A DNA stretch of 64,000 nt from Patiria miniata (Eukaryota; Echinodermata; Asteroidea; Valvatida; Asterinidae): contig NW_024037056.1 of assembly GCF_015706575.1 (NCBI RefSeq), positions 6,027,176-6,091,175 on the forward strand. The letters run 5' to 3'. The translations under genes were made by a program, and so were the position numbers. The notes below the pieces were generated by a model, which made no database searches, had not been told where the DNA came from, and saw nothing but the letters and a program-made list of their open reading frames with translations. Positions 1 to 8,860 of this stretch are shown here, in pieces (the stretch's first letter is position 1; every line of letters starts with the position of its first letter).

Positions 1-24
1 ACACCACTTGTAGGGCAAGCTCCA

Positions 25-55
25 TACCAGAAACCGGCGACTTTTTTGGGGGGCC
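25..55. mobile_element. inverted-repeat element end (fragment)
   Basis: The stretch ACCAGAAACCGGCGAC, followed by a T run and GGGGGGCC then TA, also occurs at 8,434-8,463 followed by GGCC-TTA. It resembles the termini of the PIF/Harbinger-like MITEs at 1,387 and 22,260. The other end lies outside the window or is lost. Confidence 0.35.
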
Positions 56-116
56 TAATTTTCTGCTTATTTTTCTTATTTCAGAGTTCGATGAGTTGAT
101 GAAATCAGTGCAGTGA

Positions 117-1383
117 ACTCAAGATCAAGAGAGACACATATTACCATGGACCAGGTAAAGACAACTGCTATTTTTAGAAATACAGAGAATGTACGAGAGC
201 ATTTAAACAAAATTTCCCTGGTAGTTTTGCTAGAAAAATTCCCGAGTCTTTCTAAACTTATCACTGTGCAGGAACCAATACAAATGCTTTGTACTCTTGT
301 GAATTTAAAGGGGCATTCCATCCTGGAATATGCCCAATTGGGCTACAAAACTTGTTTCAAACAAAATGATGTTAATTGGAAAAGAGCATTAAAAAGTAGG
401 ATATAAACGTCTACACAACCATCCTTTTAAAAAACTGGGCGTTTTTCTGTTATTCTTGCGAGAACCGTGCAAAAACAAATTTTGGGGGTCACAATTTTGA
501 CTCTCAAAAATCGAGCTGTTGCGTGCTGGTCGTGAATCCTGCCGCACAGTGCATCGCATTTTGCAGATGCGCGAGAAACAACATTTGTGTATTATGTGTC
601 GCACACACCCCGCATACACTCTTGTTTTACTATACTCCCAAGGACAATGCTTTGTGTTTCCCTTTGTCCCGGCAATATAACACTCTCCCATAGACTAAGC
701 ACACAAACTCACTACAGAGGACCGTTTTGAACAAAAGACCCAACTCCGGAGGACTGAAAGGATCTGTTGTTCTCCCTTTGTGTGTCGGTCCTCGGGGGTT
801 ATGTACATATTGTACAATTGTACATTAAATTGACACAGCTGGAAATACGTATGCGTATACCACAAAATGTCCGCCCATCCCATGTAAACAGCTGCCTTTT
901 TTGTCTTTCCTCGACACGGTGAGACATTAGGTTAGTTTCCTTTCAACAAGACCTTTTAAATAGGATTAGTAAACGATCCAAAAAAAAAAAAAAAATACCG
1001 ATACTGACAAAGCCTAAAAAAATCGTGGCAGATTTTGAAGCATCTTCTGGGCTGATCAGGGTTGTTAACACTGATGTGGTTCAAACCTTTGGAATTGCGG
1101 TGGCGTTTGGGGCAGGGCAGGCAGTGACGCTGTGATTGGTCTCCGTGTGATTCACCATGGCAACCAGGGCTACGCTTAGATTGACCCGCATGGCGTACAC
1201 GTTGACGAAACCCAGCAAGCTGAAGAGAGCGAGAGCGTAGCGTGCTGATATGCAACCAGGAACTGTAGGAATGACAAAAACATTAAAAACAGACGAATAA
1301 TTATATGTGATTATTATTTATATCAGACTTCCAGTGGTAAAAATACATCAGTGTATTGTATGCTTTCGTAAAAAGTACCTGGA
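117..1383. other. non-genic stretch
   Basis: No coding exon could be supported. The segment 911-980 (GAGACATTAGGTTAGTTTCC and flanks) recurs at 34,911-35,030 on the plus strand and at about 8,592-8,660 on the minus strand, so it is part of a dispersed repeat of unknown type. Confidence 0.5.
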
Positions 1384-1386
1384 TTA

Positions 1387-1750
1387 GGCCCCCCCAAAAA
1401 ATAAGTCGGTCTCTGGTCAGCGCGCGCGTCGATTTTAATCATGCGCGTCAATCTTTTTTTTCTCCAAAATGTTCCGCGGTAACTCCAACAGCGCCCTCTA
1501 TTGCCGCACCTCCTCAATTTTTTTTTACAAAGAGCACCAAGGAATGGGAAATTGCACCAAGGCAAATGATCGAGAGCACCAAGGCAAATTATGGAGGACA
1601 CCAATGTACATGAGGACACCAAAAAAGCAAAATAGTACCCCACCTTGTCTCTACAATCCAAGCTTGAAAAAAAAAAAAAAAAAGCCGCGTCGCCGCGTCA
1701 ATTCCGGAACTTTGGTCTGACCAGAGACCGAATATTTTTTTTTTTTGGCC
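1387..1750. mobile_element. PIF/Harbinger-like MITE, copy 1
   Basis: The element begins GGCCCCCCCAAAAAATAAG and ends with an inverted counterpart. The block GGTCTCTGGTCAG near the left end is mirrored by CTGACCAGAGACC near the right end. The trinucleotide TTA flanks both sides (1,384-1,386 and 1,751-1,753). A 3-bp TTA/TAA duplication is typical of PIF/Harbinger. It has no coding capacity. A second copy lies at 22,260-22,630 with the same TTA flanks, and a truncated inverted copy at 39,199-39,343. Confidence 0.75.
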
Positions 1751-1779
1751 TTACTGCAATATTATGTCAATAAACTGTA

Positions 1780-1820
1780 CCCAGATGACTGCAATATTAT
1801 TGATATTGCAGTCATCTGGG
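1780..1820. repeat. short hairpin
   Basis: CCCAGATGACTGCAATAT is followed by a few bases and then its reverse complement, giving a stem of about 18 bp. No flanking duplication was identified. Confidence 0.6.
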
Positions 1821-1924
1821 CATTTTTACTGGTTCCTGCACAATCTAGAGCGTAGAAAGTCACAGTCAACCAGTCAACAGAGCGTAGCACGCGGCACGCG
1901 GACGCAGCGTGCAGCACTAGTATG

Positions 1925-2207
1925 GTTTACGCACACTGTTGTCAGCAGCCACAATCCAATGGCAGCTTTGAGGGGCACAAGTGTCCACCCGGTGGGCTTA
2001 AACCCACGCCGCTGTTGCCTCTGAAACACCAGAGCATGAGTCCGGTGCTCTTAACGGTTACACCTCTATGTTCCGACACCCCTATGTTCCGACTGCACAT
2101 ATTCCTAACCCTAACCCTAACCGGGAGTAACACAATCTAGGTTGTCAGAACGTAGGGGTGTCGGAACATAGAGCAGTCACCCCCTTAACCGCTAGGCCAC
2201 GACACTC
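1925..2207 (-). mobile_element. tRNA-derived SINE, interrupted
   Basis: Read on the minus strand from 2,207, the sequence gives a box-A-like TGGCCTAGCGGTTAAG. After the insertion at 2,064-2,173 it resumes with GTTAAGAGCACC and a box-B-like GTGGGTTTAAGCCCACC. This is the head of a tRNA-derived SINE rather than a working tRNA, because box B is diverged and the stem is split. The core continues to about 1,925, where the boundary is unclear. Confidence 0.55.
2064..2173. mobile_element. palindromic element with CCCTAA repeats
   Basis: The arms carry CTCTATGTTCCGACACCCC and its inverted counterpart GTGTCGGAACATAGAG around a centre containing CCTAACCCTAACCCTAACC. A related, longer copy with more telomere-like repeats lies at 61,690-61,890. 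It sits inside the SINE head, with GTTAAG on both sides. Confidence 0.6.
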
Positions 2208-2209
2208 TG

Positions 2210-3430
2210 ATTCATTGAGTACTACTTATTTGGACTAGAACCACTATTGGAATTGATCGTTCTGAAACAGTGCAAAAGGCCCCGTGTCTTCTTTTGTAAA
2301 TGTGTGACATTATGCCAAATATAATTGTTGAATGGGAGGTGTGCAGGTGGGGCCGAGGGGGGGGGGGTGTTAAGAGGAAGTTTATGTGCAAAAACATACC
2401 TTTAGGCACAGGGACGACATCCTGTTTGTCAGGCAAGATTTCATGTTGTATGAGCGGTGCTGTGGCCTCTACATTCACGTCCTGATCGTCACTAGGCTCA
2501 TCTGGGTCCATGATGGCTCGCTAGTCTAGAAACTGTCAGAAAATCAGACACTTGTAATGTTTGTCTTCATCAGAATTGTAGTCAAATCAATCACAGGTCA
2601 AGAGCAAGTCATTTCATGTCATTCAAAGTCAATCAAAAGTCATTCTTAATCCTAACTCCCTAGGCCTTTTTGCCAGGATGTAGCCTCATTCCAGCAAAAC
2701 CCTCCAATTGGCCTCATGGAAAAATAGCTAAGCCTCAATCCTGCAAATTCCTCCATTATTTCTTGAATATGGTCTGTGGAGGGGTGACCACTGCCTGAAT
2801 CCTGCAAAATCCTGCGGCAGTGACTGTCAATATGTTGAGGCTTGGCCAGTGACAACCTGGAGCAGTACGGAGGATTCCAAGTCCGGCCCAAGACCTTGAC
2901 AAAGTGCATCCCATGAAATCAGTAACGCACTTCAGTAACGTTACTTCAGTAACCTCAATCCTCCAAATTCCTCCACTTTGGCAAAAGGATTTTGAAGGAT
3001 TCAGGGCAGTTAGGGTTAATCAATCACAAGTCAGGTTACAAGTGCAATGCAACCTGTGTGTGTGCTGTACCAGGGTGCCATAGCTGGCCCAGGCCAAGGA
3101 GCTGGCCACAGCCTCTAACGGTCGTCCACACACGGCGAAACCCCGATCCGATCGCACGCACGCGAAGCCCACAATGTATTCACGCACTGGCCCCCATGGC
3201 CCATGTAGTCCCATCCTGGGTACACGTGTGTACATGTGAGATTCACTTAGGATCACAGCCTTGATTACTCTGTAACTTCAGGGTTTTGCGGCTATGTTCA
3301 TGAAATGAGCTGCTTACATTGGAACAGGATCTCATTGGCCCTTGATTGGACAAGCCACGCTGTTTAAAAAACAAGAGTCACGCGCGCGCCGGCGTTGGGC
3401 TACCAAACCAACTATCATTGATTTGTGGCT
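2210..3430. other. non-genic stretch
   Basis: No exon, tandem array or inverted-repeat element was recognised here. The open frames are short and have no recognisable protein motifs. Confidence 0.5.
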
Positions 3431-3436
3431 TGATTG

Positions 3437-4010
3437 GCTGTGACTGACTTGTGATTGACTAGTGATTGACTAGGGACCGACTTGTGATTGACTTGTAACT
3501 GACTTGTGATTGACTTGTAGCTGACTTATGATTGACTTGTGATTGGCTTGTGACTGACTTGTAATTGACTTGTGATTGACTTGTAACCAACTTGTGACCG
3601 ACTTGTGATTGACTTGTGATTGACTTGTGATTGACTTGTGACCGCCCTGTGATTGACTAGTGACTGACTTGTAACTGACTTGTGATTGACTTGTAGCTGA
3701 CTTGTGACTGACTTGTGATTGACTTGTGACTGACTTGTGACTGACTTGTGACCGACTTGTGATTGGCTTGTGACTGACTTGTAATTGACTAGTGATTGAC
3801 TTGTAACTGACTTGTGATTGACTTGTGATTGACTTGTGACTGACTTGTGACTGCCTTGTGATTGACTAGGGACCGGTTGTAACGACTTGTGATTGACTAG
3901 TGACTGACTTTTGATTGCCTTGTGACCCACTTGTGATTGACTTGTAACTGAATTGTGATTGACTTGTGATTGACTTGCAACTGACTTGTGATTGACTTGT
4001 AACGGACTCG
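3437..4010. repeat. 11-bp minisatellite
   Basis: Roughly fifty copies of a unit close to GATTGACTTGT run with point variants (GACTGACTTGT, GATTGACTAGT, AACTGACTTGT). Because 11 is not a multiple of three, long open frames on the minus strand (about 3,526-3,930) come from the repeat and are not genes. Confidence 0.9.
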
Positions 4011-4019
4011 ATTACATCT

Positions 4020-4544
4020 CCGGCTTAAATACCCACACTTATCAGCTAGTGTATGTACCATACATGTACATGTATACAAACACTGCACATTGACTTTAAT
4101 CACCCTTATCCCATTCTTATCCGTGTAATCCAAAGAGTTACCGTAACTATCAAAAAGAAAACACTGCACAGATATTTGTTGACCTTAGAGTATTACAATG
4201 TGGGTCACTATCAAGAATTGTCCTAATTGTTTACAATAACAACATAGACGCTGTCAAGGTTTTTGGTTGTGTCCATGGGATAATCTGAAAGGTCTAGATG
4301 GGTCATCGCCCCCTATTTAGGGGAGTCACTTAAGTCCGGAAATTTGGGACTCTCAATACTGTGTTTGTTCAATCATACATCAATGGAGGTCATCATTGCA
4401 AAGACATGAATCTTGGACTGAGAAACATTTCCAGTTTTGTTAAAAAGTTCTTTGAAAATATTCTTGACTCCCCATCATGTCCATAGACTTTGAGCGCAAC
4501 CACTGAAGTGGTGCACTTCTGGAGACTAAATTCATTCTGGCCTA
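4020..4544. other. non-genic stretch
   Basis: Unique-looking sequence between the minisatellite and the palindrome, with no recognisable exon or element. Confidence 0.5.
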
Positions 4545-4604
4545 GCTCTACTGAGTGGAGCGTTGAACTACGGTACCGTAGTTCAACGCTCCACTCAGTA
4601 GAGC
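4545..4604. repeat. perfect 60-bp palindrome
   Basis: The 30-base left half ends at GGT (4,574) and is followed without a spacer by its exact reverse complement, centred on GGTACC. Near-identical direct repeats, ATTCTGGCCTAGCT (4,534-4,547) and ATTCCGGCCTAGCT (4,607-4,620), flank it. Confidence 0.9.
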
Positions 4605-4620
4605 AAATTCCGGCCTAGCT

Positions 4621-4908
4621 AGTACTAATGCGCCTATCAAAAGTCCCCTCCCCCCACATCACGTTTTTCATGCCCCAGGGTGGGGATTTTGGTCACTCAA
4701 GTTATATTGTTAACATTGGCGTACTAATGGAAAGGCAATCACTAGTGCGCCCCACGTATGTAAGTCGGGGCATGGTCGGGGATTGTCACTTAAATTTTGC
4801 CCGAGGGGTGGGGATTTTGTCACTTCAAAAGTGGCAATCCCCACGTCTTGGGTGGGGCAGCCCGGGAGGGGAGGGGTGGGGGAAACAATTGATAGGCGCA
4901 TAAGTACT
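4621..4908. mobile_element. inverted-repeat MITE
   Basis: The left end AGTACTAATGCGCCTATCAA is mirrored by TTGATAGGCGCATAAGTACT on the right. The interior is G/C-rich and non-coding. The target duplication is not clear, so the superfamily is not assigned. Confidence 0.65.
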
Positions 4909-4974
4909 ACTCTCACTCTCAGTACTCGACTACTCATTGTTCATCTCTATAGTACTCATGGTTACATCTCTATA

Positions 4975-5285
4975 GTCTGATGTCCCATTGGTCTGACGTC
5001 CCAATGGTCCGACGTCCCATTGGTCCGACGTCCCATTGGTCCGACGTCCCATTGGTTCGACGTCCCAATGGTCCGACGTCCCATTGGTCCGACGTCCCAT
5101 TGGTCCGACGTCCCAATGGTCCGACGTCCCTTTGGTCCGACGTCCCATTGGTCCGACGTCCCATTGGTCCGACGTCCCATTGGTCCGACGTCCCATTGGT
5201 CCGACGTCCCATTGGTCCGACGTCCCATTGGTCCGACGTCCCATTGGTCCGACGTCACATTGGTCCGACGTCACATTGGTCTGAT
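4975..5285. repeat. 16-bp minisatellite (GGTCCGACGTCCCATT)n
   Basis: About 19 copies of a 16-bp unit run with few variants (CAATGG, CTTTGG, TCACATT). No stop codon arises in most frames, so open frames of 60-125 codons appear on both strands; these are artefacts. Telomere-like CCCTAACCCTAA and a GGGGAACAT motif follow at 5,310-5,365. Confidence 0.9.
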
Positions 5286-5441
5286 GAAACATAATATTGT
5301 GTAACACTGACCCTAACCCTAATAAATCCTAACGATTTCGGGGAACATCGGTATTGGGGAACATAGCAAGGTGAACATAAATGTAGACTATTTTGGAAAG
5401 AATCCAGATCATGTCTATCTTTGAATGCTTTGGGCATGTTG

Positions 5442-6335
5442 TAGCTGGAGTTACCCAGCCCTGAGTTTTATCATTGGGTTGTCTATTAGGGCTGGAGCGC
5501 ATTTTTCTCGTAACTTGTAGTATTTGCAAAAAAAATTTGGAAAATGTTCAATTTTGTCCCCGTTACACACTAATTGCAACTGCAACTCACCCCAAACTTG
5601 CCTGGAATAACCATTACACAGGTCCTTGAATTAAAAAACGATCCACGATGAAGATTCAGCCTACAATTGCAGTGAAAACAGGAGGAATAACCGCTAACTT
5701 GACAACCTTGCTGGATTGGCCAGGACCGCTATTGGTTTGTGCACAAAAAAAATTGTGTACAATGAATGGCGGTCGATTAACAGGCGCGCACAGAGAGCGA
5801 TCGCTGTCAACTACACGATGACTGTTTCATGCACTATTGGTTGCGGTTCCAGTACCAAAGCTGTGATGCGAGTGGTAAACCTTATACTAGTGCATGAAAC
5901 AGTCATCGGGTGTTACGCTTCCGCGTGACGTCATGCGCCAACAGCCAGCGCAGCCGGCAAAAACGAGTAGTTGACGGCGATCGCTCTCTGTGCCTGTTAA
6001 TCGACCGCCATTCATTGTACACAATTTTTTTTGTGCACAAACCAATAGCGGTCCTGGCCAATCCAGCAAGGTTGTCAAGTTAGCGGTTATTCCTCCTGTT
6101 TTCACTGCAATTGTAGGCTGAATCTTCATCGTGGATCGTTTTTTACTTCAAGGACCTGTGTAATGGTTATTCCAGGCAAGTTTGGGGTGAGTTGCAGTTG
6201 CAATTAGTGTGTAACGGGGACAAAATTGAACATTTTCCAAATTTTTTTTGCAAATACTACAAGTTACGAGAAAAATGCGCTCCAGCCCTAATAGACAACC
6301 CAATGATAAAACTCAGGGCTGGGTAACTCCAGCTA
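5442..6335. mobile_element. Mutator-like long-inverted-repeat element
   Basis: Two arms of about 370 bp (5,442-5,815 and about 5,965-6,335) are almost exact reverse complements, starting TAGCTGGAGTTACCC and ending GGGTAACTCCAGCTA. GGCATGTTG is duplicated exactly on both sides (5,433-5,441 and 6,336-6,344). Very long terminal inverted repeats with a 9-bp duplication fit the Mutator (MULE) superfamily. The centre holds a second small inverted repeat (ATGACTGTTTCATGCACTA) and no transposase, so this is a non-autonomous element. Confidence 0.8.
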
Positions 6336-6344
6336 GGCATGTTG

Positions 6345-7212
6345 GGACTAGTTTGGTTGTGTACAAATTACAATTTACAAAGTCATGAAAGTAGTGGAAA
6401 GTCGAGTGCATTTTCTAAGAATTGTTTCGAGATATCAACAATAGCATCTCATGTAATACTACAGTAATAGATCAGACACTTGGTCAATCTGTTACATAAC
6501 AATACCAACAATATTAAATCATTGATAGGCCTACTTACGTACTGGAAACTGCGCTCTGCAGAATAAAATTATCAACACAGCTGTTTTGCGCAATATGCTA
6601 ACTCACAAATATAGAGGGCGCTCTGCGTGGGCGGTACGTCAAGCTGTTACAAAAAAAACCTTTAAAAACCTTCGGTTTCGTTGCGGCTTGGGTTCAGATA
6701 TTTGAAAACACTGACACGAATACTCCTGCTCAACATGGGTCTTTATTCGGCTTCAGAACTATCGAGTTCTTTCTTGGTTTTAAGGATAACATTTTCGGTA
6801 TTTCTTAAAAATAAATTGCGTGTGGACATCAAAGGCAGTAAACAATTCCGATGCCAGCGATGAAGCCAAACTTGAAACGAAATCGGGGTATCAAAAACAC
6901 TTGCCGATTATGAACGGTAATATGTAGGGCGCCCTCAGTTGACACAAGGTGCCAAATTGACGACACCAAAACTTGTTTTATTGTGTGAAAAAAAGGAAAA
7001 CAAGAAGAGAGGAAAAAAAGAAACTTCCCCAAGCTATTTAATCCTTTTTCATATCAACATAATGTTGGCCGGACATTTTCGAAGCCGCGCCCACCTGGCT
7101 TTGCCCATATGCGCATGCTTATACATACTGAATTAAAAATAGCAACACACTAGTAAAGTGCGCCACCATTCGGCACAGTATACGCGGTTCATTGAAACTT
7201 GTTTAGTTACTA
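6345..7212. other. non-genic stretch
   Basis: No exon or repeat structure recognised; the open frames are short and unsupported. Confidence 0.5.
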
Positions 7213-7522
7213 GGCCAAGTTCGGGCAAGGACCATTAGTCGACTAGTGGTTGATTTGTGACGTACCTTACGCCTGCGCACTGATAGCAACGTGCGAACGT
7301 CTCTAGTCAAACGCTGGTCAAAATGTCATCGCAAAACTTCTGGATCCTGGCTCTCTGCTAGCGTTATGAATGCGCGCGGCTGTTGGTTACCAGCGAAGCA
7401 ACCAACCCTTGTAGGCTGATTCCAAATAGTCGACTAACATAGTCAACCACCGTCGACTAGACAGAGTTCGGGCAAACGTTAGTTAACCATTGGTCAACTA
7501 TAGTCCTTGCGCAAACTTGGCC
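7213..7522. mobile_element. inverted-repeat MITE upstream of the HYR gene
   Basis: The left end GGCCAAGTTCGGGCAAGGAC is matched by GTCCTTGCGCAAACTTGGCC at the right end. Sub-terminal GTCGACTA motifs are also inverted. It lies about 250 bp upstream of the start codon and so may lie within the promoter region. The target duplication is unclear. Confidence 0.65.
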
Positions 7523-7554
7523 CCTGTGGGCGTGCCTGTCCTTACAATGACAAC

Positions 7555-7613
7555 TGAACCGCACGAATAATGACCATAAATGCAATGAACCGCACGAATG
7601 ACCATAAATGCAA
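7555..7613. promoter_or_regulatory. tandemly duplicated motif upstream of exon 1
   Basis: A 31-base segment beginning TGAACCGCACGAAT and ending GACCATAAATGCAA (7,555-7,585) is directly repeated at 7,586-7,613 with loss of AAT. It ends about 90 bp before the TATA box. The position suggests a regulatory element, but no known factor site is claimed. Confidence 0.4.
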
Positions 7614-7702
7614 TTCCCCAATGACAAAACCTTCAGATAGAACTTGAACCTGCGGACAACTCGCAGGTGCAGTCCCCTTATTTGCTGATGTTTTGTGATT
7701 GC

Positions 7703-7710
7703 TATATAAA
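7703..7710 (+). promoter_or_regulatory. TATA box of the HYR gene
   Basis: TATATAAA lies 65-72 bases upstream of the start codon, which would put transcription start near 7,735 and give a 5' leader of about 40 bases. This fits the position of the signal-peptide exon. Confidence 0.55.
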
Positions 7711-7774
7711 GGATCAAATCTCAAGATTTTTTTTCTGGTGAGGAAGGAAGTTTTTTGGGGGACTAGACCTCGCC

Positions 7775-7865
7775 ATGGCCACGGGCGAAGGAAGGAAAGA
7801 TATCTGTCATTTTTCGGCATTTCTGACCTTGATGGTCGCTCTGCTGTGGCTCAACTGTGGTGAAG
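7775..7865 (+). CDS. HYR gene exon 1: start codon and signal peptide
   Basis: The ATG sits in a strong context (GCCATGG). Thirty codons follow, then one base of a split codon, then a GTAGG donor. The peptide has a basic start (KD, RK), a hydrophobic core AFLTLMVALLWL and a short polar end NCGE, the usual three parts of a signal peptide. The leftover G plus CT from the exon at 22,940 makes an alanine codon, so the frame joins exactly to the first HYR exon. It is too short to stand out as an open frame. The direct splice over about 15 kb is inferred from phase and from the absence of any other exon between. Confidence 0.7.
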
Positions 7866-8860
7866 GTAGGTTAAATCTTCCTCGCTAACCATGACTTCAG
7901 TGACTAAAACAAGTCTTGACTTCAGTTTTTCTTATTTTTAAGTGTTTACCAATTCAGAGAACAGTAAGAGCAAGCCGACACACGTGCACACAATATTTTT
8001 CCCTATCAATTATTGTTGGTAACAAAATTGTTGCTGTAAATCTGTTATTTTAATTGTCAATTGGCAAGAAGTTGAATGTTCGTTAGATTATTCCTAAACT
8101 TATGACGTTTCAAGCCCGGTTCATACTTCATGCGATTGCGAATGCGAAACGATTTTGACGCGGTTTTTTTTTTTTTACCTGATTTTTTTTTGCTTCAAAT
8201 GTTGGCTGACGACTGCATAATGGTGCCCGACTAAACTTAGTACAAATATATGGGAGTCCAGAGAGGCCACATAAAGCTTATTCTCGACTATAACCCAATC
8301 TAAAAAACGTTAAAATTGTGCAGCAGCAGGATTCCAGTCAAACCAGTGAGTTTGGCGGTTTTGAGACATCATCTTTCATTGAAAAAAAACTTTTTCATTT
8401 TGCCGACGCGCATGGCTACGGCGACGCGCGCGGATACCAGAAACCGGAGACTTTTTTTTGGCCTTATAAGTACGGATAGGTTTGGATCCTATCCCAATAA
8501 ATATTTTATTTTCCATTCAGAAATACCTAAGACAGTTTTTACGCACTGCTATTGGTCGGGAGCCCGTCTCGTGGCCGGTTTAAAGAGGCACTAGGTCCTG
8601 AAATCCCCGAAAATGTCATGTTTTGGATTGTTTATCGACTTATCCTATTTCAAACATGTGGTTGAATACGTTTTTCGTGTCGTTCTTCAGTGTACGATAC
8701 ACACGTTGTGTGTCTTGGGAACAGCGGTGACCAATCACCGATTCGAAAAAATTTGGTTTCTTCAACGACCGCAAAAGGCGAACACTTTATTACGAATGAA
8801 GTCACAACTATAGCATCCAAACAGCTCGAGTTTATGGGGTCGCAAAAGTGGACCGCAAAA

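Noticed and set aside
113..406. 97-codon plus-strand open frame, and a possible terminal exon at 85-116 after a good acceptor-like TTTTTCTTATTTCAG
   Set aside because: The frame has no ATG at its start and no recognisable motif. The acceptor would give only FDELMKSVQ before a stop, and no upstream exon is in the window to test it.
3526..3930. 134-codon minus-strand frame with SQSQVNHKSVT repeats
   Set aside because: Translation of the 11-bp minisatellite.
4930..5307. Overlapping open frames of 60-125 codons on both strands
   Set aside because: Produced by the stop-free 16-bp minisatellite.
5610..6140. Short open frames in the long palindrome (for example 5,716-5,928 and 5,887-6,129)
   Set aside because: They mirror each other because the element is palindromic, and they carry no protein motif.
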